The position numbers and the translations under genes are program-made. Of a stretch of DNA of 44,936 nucleotides, positions 33,902-42,457 are shown one piece after another (position 1 is the first letter of the stretch; every line of letters begins with the position of its first letter). The notes beneath the pieces were generated by a model. The model was not told where the DNA came from. It searched no databases and worked only from the letters and a program-made list of their open reading frames with translations. Source of the DNA: Lachnospiraceae bacterium (GTDB lineage Bacteria > Bacillota > Clostridia > Lachnospirales > Lachnospiraceae); NCBI GenBank assembly GCA_021771695.1, contig JAETON010000019.1, positions 1 to 44,936 of the forward strand. Direction: 5' to 3'.

Positions 33902-34797
33902 TAACGGTTTTGGAAAAGTTTGTCTAATTGGGCTTTCATTTCTAGATATGGGATAAAGCAATCATGCTGTCCTATTGCAATAGACGGTTTTGTTTTCCCA
34001 TGGTAGTCGCTTCCACAAGTAACAAATACATTGTTTTCTTGTGCCATTTTGTAAAATTTTCTTGTCTGTTCCGGGCTGTGGTAGCTGCTGAACACTTCTA
34101 TACCATCAAGCCCAAGATTTAGAATATCTTTAAGCAGAAATTTTTTCCCTTTAAGGTTTACACCGGGGTGTGCAATTACTGCAACGCCATGATTGCGGTG
34201 GATAACGTCGATGATTTCTTCCATCGCCGGGTAGTCAATTTTCGCATAACACGGTTTTCCTTGTGAATAATAATCCCAATAGAAATTTACATATGGGTTA
34301 TCACTTCTTTCCCCTCCGGGACGGTAGGGCTTCAAGAGAGGGTGGTCTGCATATTCCGGCATTGCAAGCAAAACCTCTGCAAACATTTCACCCGACCAGC
34401 TTCCTTGCCAATAATTATTCTTAGACAACGCCCACATATCCATTTCTGTGATATGGAAACCTAACGCCTGCGTTTCGGCAAGTCTATCAAGAGAAGCCTG
34501 AAAGCTCTGGTCGTCAATATGCTTTTCGATTTTCCCAAAATCACTGTTCCGAAAGTCAATGCCATATCCAAGCACATGAAAGTTTACGTTTTCATAGGTG
34601 CAATCAATCTCAATGCCCGGAATATACAGTATTCCTCTTTCTTTTGCAGCTTCCTGCGCTTCTTCATTTGCTTTCGCACAATTATGGTCTGTTACTGACA
34701 TCATGCGAACTCCTATTTTGACACATTGCTCCACTAATTCAAACGGTGTATATTCTCCGTCCTCACTGTATCTGCTGTGCATATGCAAGTCTATCAT
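33901..34797 (-). CDS. PHP-domain phosphoesterase
   Basis: 298 residues of the polymerase/histidinol-phosphatase fold, with the metal-binding motifs in order: DLHMHSRYSEDG (residues 3-14), TDHN, PGIEIDC, VIAHPG and CGSDYHG. Such stand-alone PHP proteins (YciV/RNase AM-like or sugar-phosphate phosphatases) use up to three metals to hydrolyse phosphoesters. The start ATG 34797 overlaps the stop of the HPr-like gene by ATGA; a longer frame reaches back to 34875 but lies inside that gene. It is the last gene of a coupled three-gene operon with a carrier and a small HPr-like protein. Confidence 0.87.
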   Translation of the reverse strand: MIDLHMHSRYSEDGEYTPFELVEQCVKIGVRMMSVTDHNCAKANEEAQEAAKERGILYIPGIEIDCTYENVNFHVLGYGIDFRNSDFGKIEKHIDDQSFQASLDRLAETQALGFHITEMDMWALSKNNYWQGSWSGEMFAEVLLAMPEYADHPLLKPYRPGGERSDNPYVNFYWDYYSQGKPCYAKIDYPAMEEIIDVIHRNHGVAVIAHPGVNLKGKKFLLKDILNLGLDGIEVFSSYHSPEQTRKFYKMAQENNVFVTCGSDYHGKTKPSIAIGQHDCFIPYLEMKAQLDKLFQNR

Positions 34798-35033
34798 ACG
34801 CAGCCTCCTATCATAAAGTTTACGAATTTGAAATAGTCTTTTGTATCTGTAAGATGAATTTCCACGCCGTGGCACCTGTCTGCTTCTTGTTTTAGAAATT
34901 TTGCAGCTTCTTCATCGTCTTTCAGATTGCGGAGAAAATTGTCGGACAGGCGAAGCAGTACGCTTCCGCAACTCTGCTCAACCAGACTTGTGAATTTTTC
35001 GATATTCGGGGCCAAATAAAACTTTAATGTCAT
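34794..35033 (-). CDS. Small HPr-like protein without the phosphorylatable histidine
   Basis: 79 residues. The order of motifs recalls HPr: a helix (IEKFTSLVEQ), a strand (CGSVLLRL), an NLKD turn where HPr has NLKS at its Ser46 site, then GVEIHLTDTKDYFKFVNFM, comparable to HPr's GAEITIYADGSDEADAI. The active-site GIHARPA stretch is absent (LAPNIEKF instead), so it could not act as a PTS phosphocarrier. It overlaps both neighbours by ATGA. A regulatory or scaffold role is a guess; a database profile may name it differently. Confidence 0.5.
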   Translation of the reverse strand: MTLKFYLAPNIEKFTSLVEQSCGSVLLRLSDNFLRNLKDDEEAAKFLKQEADRCHGVEIHLTDTKDYFKFVNFMIGGCV

Positions 35034-36217
35034 AACGAAACCTCCTTTTTATTTGCCTTTACTTTAGGCAGCATTTTTTCGTGCATAGCAACCATGAGAA
35101 GTAATATTGCCAGTAAATATGCCGGAAACAGAGAAACGCTGATATGATTTGCAATAAAACCAAACACTGGCGGCATAAAACAGGTTCCCACATAAGCAGA
35201 TGCCATTTGTACGCCAATCATAGCCTGCGATTTATCTACTCCAAAATGTTCCGGCGTAGAATGTATAATTGAGGGGTAAACGGGAGCGCAGCCCAAACCA
35301 AGAAAAACCAAACCCAATAAGGCGGTTATGTTTCCGAAAGGTAAAAACAAGCATACAATTCCGCATAGTATAAGCCCTTGTCCCAGCCGTATCATCTGCG
35401 TATCATTTAATGTCATCGTCAAAAATCCACCGGCGGCTCTCCCCACTGTAATCCCAATAAAAAACAGGCTGGCAAACCCGGCGGCAGTTTCCGCAGCAAG
35501 TCCACGTTGCAGCACAAGATAGCTGCTTCCCCATAATCCGGCGGTCTGTTCAAGGGCACAATAACAGAAAAACGTTATCATGATTTCTTTGGCCCCCGGT
35601 ATTTTGACAATTTGCTGTAAAGAGAGTGGTTTTGTGCCTTCTCCGCTGAGCTGCTCCGTATCATCTGTCTTTTGCTTTTTCCATAGCGGCAGACTAAAAA
35701 ACAAGATAGCAGTCAACACAATTTGAAGCATGGCAATATAACGATAGCCCATATTCCAGCTCTGTACATCTGTAAGCGCATATCCCATGATATACGGGCC
35801 AAGTGAAGCCCCAATGCCCCACATACAATGAAGCCAGCTCATATGTCTGCTTGCATAGTGTAGCGCAACATAATTATTCAAAGAAGCGTCCACGCTTCCA
35901 GCTCCCAATCCGTAAGGAATAGCCCATAAACATAATGCAGCATAACTATGGCTGATTGAAAATCCAAACAATGCAGCCGCAGTCATTAGAACACTGATAG
36001 CCGTAACTTTTCCTGTCCCTAATTTTTTTGTCAATCGGTCACTTTGCAGGCTGGAAATGATTGTTCCTACAGCGATAATCATGGAAATTCCGCCCGCATA
36101 AGAAACGGGTACAGAAAATTCCTGATACATTGTCGGCCATGCAGAACCTAAAAGAGAATCTGGAAGCCCCAGGCTGATAAAAGCCAGGTAAATAATAATT
36201 AACAATAGTTGAAACAT
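35030..36217 (-). CDS. MFS transporter
   Basis: 395 residues with about 12 membrane segments. QSDRLTKKLGTGKV is the cytosolic loop between helices 2 and 3, and the LGLGCAPVYPSIIHSTPEHFG stretch is typical of sugar-type MFS carriers (FucP-like/YtbD-like). GGAGG lies 7 bases before the ATG. It is first in the operon with the HPr-like and PHP genes and divergent from an AraC regulator. The neighbouring phosphoesterase suggests a phosphorylated or esterified substrate; this is inference. Confidence 0.88.
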   Translation of the reverse strand: MFQLLLIIIYLAFISLGLPDSLLGSAWPTMYQEFSVPVSYAGGISMIIAVGTIISSLQSDRLTKKLGTGKVTAISVLMTAAALFGFSISHSYAALCLWAIPYGLGAGSVDASLNNYVALHYASRHMSWLHCMWGIGASLGPYIMGYALTDVQSWNMGYRYIAMLQIVLTAILFFSLPLWKKQKTDDTEQLSGEGTKPLSLQQIVKIPGAKEIMITFFCYCALEQTAGLWGSSYLVLQRGLAAETAAGFASLFFIGITVGRAAGGFLTMTLNDTQMIRLGQGLILCGIVCLFLPFGNITALLGLVFLGLGCAPVYPSIIHSTPEHFGVDKSQAMIGVQMASAYVGTCFMPPVFGFIANHISVSLFPAYLLAILLLMVAMHEKMLPKVKANKKEVSL

Positions 36218-36249
36218 CTTGTTGTCCTCCCGTGTTTTCCTTTATCAAA

Positions 36250-36278
36250 AGAATACCGTCAACTGGCACTTGATACAA
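36250..36278 (-). promoter_or_regulatory. Candidate promoter of the MFS/HPr-like/PHP operon
   Basis: On the minus strand: TTGTAT (36278-36273), 17-bp spacer, TATTCT (36255-36250). Its -35 overlaps the AraC-gene -35, so the two promoters compete. Confidence 0.5.
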
Positions 36279-36298
36279 CTTGTTTTCAGACGTATAAT
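36270..36298 (+). promoter_or_regulatory. Promoter of the AraC-family gene
   Basis: TTGATA (36270-36275), 17-bp spacer, TATAAT (36293-36298). Confidence 0.75.
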
Positions 36299-36332
36299 AT
36301 AACAAAACCGCCAGACAGAAAGGAAAAACAAT

Positions 36333-37229
36333 ATGGCATTACAAAAATGTGGATTAAACTTAAACAGAGTATTAAAAGAGCTTCAACCACATGGAAGCCT
36401 TGAGTTCCCCTGTGCCGGGTATTCCTCTCATCATACAGACAAACAAGAGGATATTATCCCGTGGCACTGGCATGAAGAAATTGAAATTGTCTATATCGAA
36501 AACGGACAGATGAAAATAAAAATACCGTCAAAAACTTTTCTTTTGAAAAAGGGAGATTGCATCGTCATAAATGTAAATATACTTCATTACGCTGCTGCTG
36601 TCCCGGAATGTAAACTGCGTTCCCTTGTTTTCAGCCCTGCTCTTATTACGGGCAAAGACGATTTCGCATTTGCAAAAAAATATATGCGGCCGCTTTTATC
36701 ATGCCATTCATTTTCCGGCTATTATATCAGCAGAGAAACAAATGAAAATGTAACCCGCTGGTTTAACTGTGCGTTTGAAGCTCTGGCGGGGGATTGTTAC
36801 GGATTTGAGTTTATTGTACGGGAAAATTTATCTCGTATCTGCCTTTTCCTGCATAGGGAATTTGAACCGCAGATAGACACTCAAAATATACCTCTCAATC
36901 AAGACAATCTCCGCATCAGAAAAATGCTTGCATATATTCACAAGAATTTTGCTGACAATCTTTCTCTTGCGGATATTTCAAAAGAAGCTGATGTTAGCGA
37001 AAGGGAATGTCTGCGCTGTTTTCAAAAAACAATCCAGCTTTCTCCAATCCAATATTTATTGAAATATCGGGTTATGCAGGGTGCTGAAATGCTGTTAAAA
37101 AATCCCGCAAGCAGTATTTCAGAGATTGCAGCTCTTTGCGGCTTTGACAGTCAAAGCAATTTCGCTAAGATGTTTAAGCGTTTTTATAAGTGTACTCCAC
37201 GGGAATACAGAAACAGGAATACGGAATAG
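36333..37229 (+). CDS. AraC-family regulator with cupin sensor domain
   Basis: 298 residues. The N-terminal cupin domain has the metal/ligand-like WHWHEEIEIVYIENGQ (about 46-61). The C-terminal AraC domain has two helix-turn-helices (NLSLADISKEADVSERECLRCFQK and SISEIAALCGFDSQSNFAKMFKR) and ends YKCTPREYR. It is divergent from the MFS/HPr-like/PHP operon and is the probable activator of that operon. AGAAAGGA precedes the ATG. Confidence 0.93.
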   Translation: MALQKCGLNLNRVLKELQPHGSLEFPCAGYSSHHTDKQEDIIPWHWHEEIEIVYIENGQMKIKIPSKTFLLKKGDCIVINVNILHYAAAVPECKLRSLVFSPALITGKDDFAFAKKYMRPLLSCHSFSGYYISRETNENVTRWFNCAFEALAGDCYGFEFIVRENLSRICLFLHREFEPQIDTQNIPLNQDNLRIRKMLAYIHKNFADNLSLADISKEADVSERECLRCFQKTIQLSPIQYLLKYRVMQGAEMLLKNPASSISEIAALCGFDSQSNFAKMFKRFYKCTPREYRNRNTE

Positions 37230-37305
37230 TGGCGTGGCTGTCTGTGTTATTGTTGTGTTACTTTACCGCACATGAGCATTCCCAATCAGATTATTGCATC
37301 GTACA

Positions 37306-37672
37306 CTAAAATAAACTTTCCAAAGCAGCGTATTTATTGACATACCCTTCATACTTCCTGCGGTAATCGTTCTGGTCCAGTTTCCAAGTGGCATTTTCAA
37401 CTACCAGTTTCTGAATCAGCCCGGTGACCACTTCCATCTCACCGGTAACCGATTCCATTTCCTTTTCAACGGCACTGCAATCCCCCAGCACATCCATGAC
37501 TGCACGGCAGTCATCTAGAATGACATCCCGGTCTTCCATCAGTTTCCCCAACGCCTCCAAGAATAGTTCTTGTATCCGTTGCTCGTACAGATGCGGTGTG
37601 GTACACTTGCTCCCGCCTTTAAACTTGGCGTTGCACTGCCAGAAGGTGTGTTTGTACTTGCTGATATAACGA
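37306..37672 (-). pseudogene. C-terminal fragment of a large serine recombinase
   Basis: The minus-strand frame reads KYKHTFWQCNAKF, then GGSKCTTPHLYEQRIQELFLE, then EALGKLMEDRDVILDDCR and LDQNDYRRKYEGYVNKY. This is the zinc beta-ribbon and coiled-coil end of TnpX/Tn4451-type resolvase-like integrases. The catalytic N-terminal domain is missing. The left end diverges at YAALESLF. The right end joins ABC permease sequence near 37675. It is a scar of a departed or deleted mobile element. Confidence 0.8.
37306..37672 (-). mobile_element. Serine-recombinase scar of an integrative element
   Basis: The fragment interrupts or joins a decayed permease gene. No attachment-site repeats were found at its edges by eye. 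Confidence 0.55.
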
Positions 37673-37674
37673 AT

Positions 37675-38260
37675 ACTCTATATCTAATGCTGTGCTTATT
37701 TTTGTAAGGTATAAGTATAAAATTCCCAATAGGCTAAAATCAACTATGACTGTCACCGAACGAAAGCGGAATATGATACTCGACAGCCATAAAAAGCAGT
37801 AAATCCCATATAACAGCACAACTGCATTAGCAGAAAATGGATTATCTCAAAAACCGAATATTCTACATTTGTTTGCTTCATCCACATTGATAAGATTAGA
37901 ACATAGGCAAGAATAATACTAACCACAAGGTATAAAAAAGTACCAATCCAAGATGCAAACAACTTTCCAAAAAAGAATTCCTTCCGTGCTGCCCCCTTTG
38001 GAAAAAAGGACATCCGGCACACCATTATAATAATCTTCCGTAAAATACAATACCAGAAATAAAGTCAGCGGGAATACAAGGCTGTAATCAGAAAAAAGAA
38101 ATTCTGTAAATTTCGTCAGAGAAGGAACCACTGCCATCCCTGACTGCATAGGAACCCGGACATTATCATAGTGAAAAGTAAACGCTAGGGAAAGTGTAAA
38201 AAAGTTGATAATAGCAGGCAAATATGGAATAAACGATTTTTCTGACTCGATAAAATTCAC
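37675..38260 (-). pseudogene. Frameshifted ABC-2 permease
   Basis: Three overlapping minus-strand frames each carry part of one permease: from 38260, FIESEKSFIPYLPAIINFFTL and FPLTLFLVLYFTEDYYNG; from 38025, GAARKEFFFGKLFASWIGTFLYLVV; from 37819, LLYGIYCFLWLSSIIF. At least two frameshifts are needed to join them. The 3' end is lost at the recombinase scar. It belongs with the ATPase remnant just upstream. Confidence 0.75.
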
Positions 38261-38292
38261 TCTGTATTATACTATTCAAACTCTGCACCTTC

Positions 38293-38757
38293 CATCAGCT
38301 TTGCAATATGGGAAGCATCTTTTCCATCTGCGGAGTTTTGATTTTAATACATCGATCACAATGTTCAGTCAACTGGGCAGGTGTCAATTCCTTTACCAGC
38401 TTTCCTTTAACGAGAATGCCATATTTTGATGAAATCCGTGATACTGTTTCGAAGCTCCTGCTGGAAAGAAGCAATGTAATGTTTCGTTCTTTATTCAAAA
38501 ACATCAAGATAGACAGTAACTTTTCTTTTTCCTATACATCCAGTCCTTCAAAGGGTTCATCCCAAAATATCATATCCGGTTTTCCTAAGAGAACAATTCC
38601 CAAACTAATAAGCCGTCTATCGTAAAAAGGCCGTTTAGCAACAGCCCGCTTATCCTTCTCATTAATACCAAGCACTTTTTCATATTTTGCATTCAATATG
38701 CCAAAAGCGAGAGAAAAATAACGAAGCATTTCAACCGCAGACAGGGCAGAATATCCA
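38293..38757 (-). pseudogene. ABC ATPase remnant with in-frame stop
   Basis: The frame reads from NGYSALSAVEML to LLGKPDMIFWDEPFEGLDV (Walker B), meets a TAG at 38534-38532, and continues in the same frame with EKEKLLSILMFLNKERNITLLLSSRSF. The Walker A half is absent. It is a decayed peptide-resistance type ATPase, pairing with the permease remnant. Confidence 0.8.
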
Positions 38758-38783
38758 TTTAGTATTCACTATATTACATCACC

Positions 38784-39626
38784 TTATTTCATATCTTTCG
38801 AATTAGTTTTTTGAAATCTTATCCTATCTTTGTTTGTCGGAATGCCATTTACCACCTGTTCCCATTTTCCATCTTGAAATATCTCATATTGTTCAAAAGC
38901 ACAAGGTAAACCATTTGCAGTAGTTATGTCACAACTATCCATGAGTTGAATGTGCAGATGCGGGGCAAAGGAATTGCCCGAATGGCCTACTCTGCCAATA
39001 ACGTCACCTTTCTTTACACTTTGTCCAACAGAAACTTGAATAGAGCCAGTTTGAAGATGAACGAGAGCAGCATATATGCTATCACCACACTCTATAATGA
39101 TGTAATTACCCGCAATTGATTGTACGTCGTCTTTTGCCGGATCGAAATAATGAGCATTTTTATAAGCATTAGACAGGTCTGAAAACAGATTTGTTCGTGC
39201 ACGCTCCTCATAACCGTCCTCTGCTTGAACAACTATACCATCGCAAGGAGCATATACTTCCTGCCCCCAACAATAATATTCATTCAGAGAAACACCAAAA
39301 AGAAGATATTGCGGCAAACTAACTCGATAGGCAGGATTACCCGTTCTTTCCCAGTCCACTTGTATAAAATCGTAAGCGTATCTTGTTCCTAACTGATTTG
39401 TTCCATGACTCGGAATTTTCGTTCCTGGAGTATTGGGAGAAAGCCATTCTCCCCTCAAAGGGAACGCTACAATTATTGGCTCATTCATTTCAATCATACA
39501 TGTTCTCCTATCAATCCATTGTGTAAAAACAGACATTACTACAAAAGTAAGTCCAAGTAACGCAAATATACGTTTTTTCAACCATAAACGCTGTACGTCT
39601 TTGCCCTTTCGCATCTTTTTACGCAT
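38784..39626 (-). CDS. M23-family metallopeptidase-like membrane protein
   Basis: 280 residues. A basic start is followed by one membrane segment (about 18-38) and an extracellular domain. The C-terminal part (about 130-250) is a lysostaphin-type fold: APCDGIVVQAEDG, ALVHLQTGSIQVSVGQSVKKGDVIGRVGHSGNS and the PHLHIQLMD metal motif. The usual HxxxD is not seen; the matching place reads RYAYDF, so the first zinc ligand is uncertain. It may cut peptidoglycan cross-links. ATG 39626 overlaps the TetR stop by 8 bases, with AGGA upstream. The TetR protein probably controls it. Confidence 0.82.
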   Translation of the reverse strand: MRKKMRKGKDVQRLWLKKRIFALLGLTFVVMSVFTQWIDRRTCMIEMNEPIIVAFPLRGEWLSPNTPGTKIPSHGTNQLGTRYAYDFIQVDWERTGNPAYRVSLPQYLLFGVSLNEYYCWGQEVYAPCDGIVVQAEDGYEERARTNLFSDLSNAYKNAHYFDPAKDDVQSIAGNYIIIECGDSIYAALVHLQTGSIQVSVGQSVKKGDVIGRVGHSGNSFAPHLHIQLMDSCDITTANGLPCAFEQYEIFQDGKWEQVVNGIPTNKDRIRFQKTNSKDMK

Positions 39627-40239
39627 AGAAAATTTTCCTAAGTTCATCAAAGTATTCATCAAGTTCGGACATAATAGCATTACAATCTAAGAAAGATTTT
39701 TCGCAATTCCGTATTTCCTCTAATATTTGATTTGTAAATCCAACATTGGACCAAAATATAAACTGCTTGCACTTTTCTATATTTAACCCCTTTCTGAATT
39801 TAGTTTCATCTATTCCATCAAAGAGTTTAGGATAACAATTTGAATGTTCTTCGCATATTCTTTTTTCAAGTTCCTTATTTATTTCATGAGAATTAGTTGT
39901 TTGTGACAGCTTGCTAAACTCAAAAATGAATGGATATTTTTCAGATAACTTAATCTGTAAAAGATACGATTGACGTAACTTTTCAAAAATATCTTTTTCA
40001 TCATAATTGATCACATCAAAATATTCCTTCTTGATAAGTTCAGAGAAATAGTCATATACAACTAAAAACAACTCTTGCTTACTGCTCACATAATGAAACA
40101 TCAGAGCTTTTGAAATCCCCGCCTCTCTTGCTATTACATTTGTTGAAGCATTGTCATATCCCTGTGCGGTAAATTCTTTTAACGCTGCGTTTAGGATAGC
40201 ATCCCTTCTTTCAGGTTCCAAATTTAGTAATTTAGTCAA
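39619..40239 (-). CDS. TetR/AcrR-family repressor
   Basis: 206 residues. The N-terminal helix-turn-helix is typical (RRDAILNAALKEFTAQGYDNASTNVIAREAGISKALMFHYVSSKQELF in summary motif order). The C-terminal effector domain is all-helical and diverged. Two matching operators flank its -10, so it should repress itself and the overlapping M23 gene. Confidence 0.92.
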   Translation of the reverse strand: MTKLLNLEPERRDAILNAALKEFTAQGYDNASTNVIAREAGISKALMFHYVSSKQELFLVVYDYFSELIKKEYFDVINYDEKDIFEKLRQSYLLQIKLSEKYPFIFEFSKLSQTTNSHEINKELEKRICEEHSNCYPKLFDGIDETKFRKGLNIEKCKQFIFWSNVGFTNQILEEIRNCEKSFLDCNAIMSELDEYFDELRKIFYA

Positions 40240-40264
40240 CTTCTTTTTCTCCTTTATTTCTGCA

Positions 40265-40284
40265 TTTACCTGTTAGGTCAACAT
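40265..40284. promoter_or_regulatory. TetR operator O1
   Basis: TTTACCTGTTAGGTCAACA holds the palindrome ACCT-GTT-AGGT (40268-40278). It lies just downstream of the -10. Confidence 0.75.
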
Positions 40285-40285
40285 C

Positions 40286-40314
40286 ATTATACCTCTATTT
40301 ACCTAAAAGGTCAA
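40286..40314 (-). promoter_or_regulatory. Promoter of the TetR-M23 operon
   Basis: On the minus strand: TTGACC (40314-40309), 17-bp spacer, TATAAT (40291-40286). Confidence 0.85.
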
Positions 40315-40316
40315 CA
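40298..40316. promoter_or_regulatory. TetR operator O2
   Basis: TTTACCTAAAAGGTCAACA holds ACCT-AAA-AGGT (40301-40311) and overlaps the -35. Its centre is 33 bp from O1, about three helical turns. Confidence 0.75.
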
Positions 40317-40386
40317 GAATCTATTGGATTATCCTAAATTTGCTGAAAAGTATTCTGGATTATCACTATCCGCTGCCTCTATCCCC

Positions 40387-40640
40387 TTACCTCACAAACC
40401 GATATCCTCTCCCAGCCATCGTCTGAATCAAATCCAGATTTTTCAGTTTTCTCTTAAGCTGGCAGATCACGTTATAGACTACATGCTCACACCCGGTCAC
40501 GCTCTCCTTCCAAACAGTTTCAGATCTGTTCTGGCGAGAGCACCCAACCAGGATACTGTGCCAGCAGAAGGAGGACATCAAATTCTTTTGGATACAGACT
40601 GATATTTTTCGCTTCTAATAGAACCGTACAGCACTGCGGA
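40387..40640 (-). pseudogene. OmpR-type response regulator C-terminal remnant (first)
   Basis: Minus-strand text reads KEFDVLLLLAQYPGWVLSPEQI in one frame, meets TGA, and continues after a frameshift near 40510 as ETVWKESVTGCEHVVYNVIC and RGYRFVR. This is the winged-helix DNA-binding domain of an OmpR/PhoB regulator; the receiver domain is gone. The rest of 40240-40784 shows nothing else except the TetR promoter and a ribosome-site-like AAGGAGG near 40702 with a 28-codon frame. Confidence 0.8.
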
Positions 40641-40784
40641 TAATAGTAAGGTTGCCCCGTTGGATAACAGGTTGGCGTTTGATATTTGTTTGTAGTAACA
40701 TATCCCCCTCCTTGCCTAACGAACTAATTTCTATCTCCTATTCCCATTTAAAGAATCTGTTCCATAGAAGTTAAGTCCATTCTC

Positions 40785-41543
40785 TTAAAGTTGCTTTTTA
40801 TTAAAAAGCCTAATCGCAAGTAACAGCCCTAGAATTGATATAACAATGGAAACCACTGCAGGAATCATAAAATCGGACAGGGTTATTTCACCAGAAATCA
40901 AATCTATATTCTTAGTAGTTAAAATGAACGGACTGAATTTCGCAATCGGTTCTATAATACCGAGTAAGGATATAACAGCAACGATACCTCCGGTAAAAAG
41001 TATGCTTGTAAAGGTCTGCCTGAATATGACACAACCAATCATCAGAATACTTAAATAAAGAAAGCCGGCGATCCAAAGCGCAAGTGCCGCCAAAGCAACA
41101 TTAGGAAGTGATGCGTCCTGCCATAAAAACGCTGTATAACCATAAGTCGCAGCATAACTAACCCAATAGCTGATTGTCATCAGAATCGCTGCTATTGTGT
41201 ATTTTGCAAGAATAACAGCCTTGCGTGACAATCCTTTTGTCACCATTAAGACTAGGGTTCCTTTGGAATATTCACCCGATAGGCAACTGCCATACAGGAT
41301 GATAAATGCACTGAAACCAACACCAGAAATATTTTTGTAAAATTGTTTCCATGCATCTAATGCAACGGGTTCTGGACTCATTTCCATATCTGCAGCCAAA
41401 GCCGATAAAATTTCCGGTGTAAATTTTGCAAGGAAGGCACTTGTTATGCCAAAAATCAGAAACACTGCAAACATAATAAGGAAACGGTAATTTTTCATAT
41501 TTTCTGTAAATTCTTTTTTTACGAACGCAATATATCCGCTCAT
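40785..41543 (-). CDS. ABC-2 type permease (YxlG-like)
   Basis: 252 residues with six predicted membrane segments. The basic start GYIAFVKKEFTENMKNYRFL, an extracellular stretch (about 38-75) and the coupling loop YSKGTLVLMVTKGLSRKAVILAKY are typical. It overlaps the ATPase stop by ATGA. It completes an exporter resembling B. subtilis YxlEFG. The substrate is unknown; peptide antibiotics are the common case. Confidence 0.87.
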   Translation of the reverse strand: MSGYIAFVKKEFTENMKNYRFLIMFAVFLIFGITSAFLAKFTPEILSALAADMEMSPEPVALDAWKQFYKNISGVGFSAFIILYGSCLSGEYSKGTLVLMVTKGLSRKAVILAKYTIAAILMTISYWVSYAATYGYTAFLWQDASLPNVALAALALWIAGFLYLSILMIGCVIFRQTFTSILFTGGIVAVISLLGIIEPIAKFSPFILTTKNIDLISGEITLSDFMIPAVVSIVISILGLLLAIRLFNKKQL

Positions 41544-42457
41544 TTTATCACCTCCAGAAACAGACTTTCAAGGGACGGTTCCATAATCTCCATTTTGGCA
41601 GGACAAAGACCAGTCTCTGTAAAGACACGAAAAAGAACATGCTGCACCTTTTTTATATCCCGACTGTGCAAAATGATTTCTCTGTTATTTTCTTCTGAAT
41701 CAGGAAGAAATGGTTTAATAGCTTCCTGCTTTCTAAACATCTGTAATTCGCTATTAGCAGAAAACTCCAAAAGCAGGCTATCATGCCCATGTAATGCCTT
41801 GATTTCTGCAAGAGTCCCACATATAGCTATTTTCCCACCGTTCAAAAATGCAACACGGTCACAAATGCGTTCTACATCTGAAAGAATATGCGTAGAAAAC
41901 AAGACCGTCGTAGTTTTGCTGATTTTGCGAAGGATGTCCAGGATCTCTTTTCGCCCTACCGGATCAAGGGCACTGGTAGGTTCATCGCAAATCAACAGTT
42001 TGGGTTGTGTCAGCAATGCCTGTGCTATCCCCAGACGTTGCTTCATACCGCGGGAAAAACCTCCGATTTTTTTAGATACGCCATTTAATCCTACAAGTGT
42101 CAGGAGTTCATCTCCTCTTTGCTCAATCTCTGCTTTTGACACACCAATGACTTCTCCACATAGTCTTAAATATTGCATAGATGTCATATAATTGTAGAAC
42201 TCCGGAACATCTGGCAGATAACCAATAAATTGGTTTGTTTTAGTCTGCCCAAAACTGACCGGCTCATTGCAGACATAAATTTCTCCATTGTCAGGCTGCA
42301 GCAGCCCAAGTACCATTTTCATGGTTGTTGTTTTGCCAGCCCCATTTTGTCCTATAAAACCGAAAACACTTCCTTCCGGTACAGACAAGTTTAAATTATC
42401 AATAATTTTTTGATTCCCAAAACTTTTTGATAAATTTTCTACGCGAAGTACGTTCAT
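41540..42457 (-). CDS. ABC transporter ATP-binding protein (YxlF-like)
   Basis: 305 residues. Walker A GQNGAGKTT (about 38-46), signature FSRGMKQRLG, Walker B LLICDEPTSALD and H-loop FSTHIL, then a C-terminal extension. The start is ATG 42457, overlapping the small membrane gene by ATGA; a longer frame to 42532 lies inside that gene. It energises the permease encoded next. Confidence 0.93.
   Translation of the reverse strand: MNVLRVENLSKSFGNQKIIDNLNLSVPEGSVFGFIGQNGAGKTTTMKMVLGLLQPDNGEIYVCNEPVSFGQTKTNQFIGYLPDVPEFYNYMTSMQYLRLCGEVIGVSKAEIEQRGDELLTLVGLNGVSKKIGGFSRGMKQRLGIAQALLTQPKLLICDEPTSALDPVGRKEILDILRKISKTTTVLFSTHILSDVERICDRVAFLNGGKIAICGTLAEIKALHGHDSLLLEFSANSELQMFRKQEAIKPFLPDSEENNREIILHSRDIKKVQHVLFRVFTETGLCPAKMEIMEPSLESLFLEVIK

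Noticed and set aside
40596-40705. 28-codon frame with a strong AAGGAGG ribosome site on the minus strand
   Set aside because: It ends in the frameshifted regulator remnant and resembles no protein; the ribosome site may be inherited from a lost gene.
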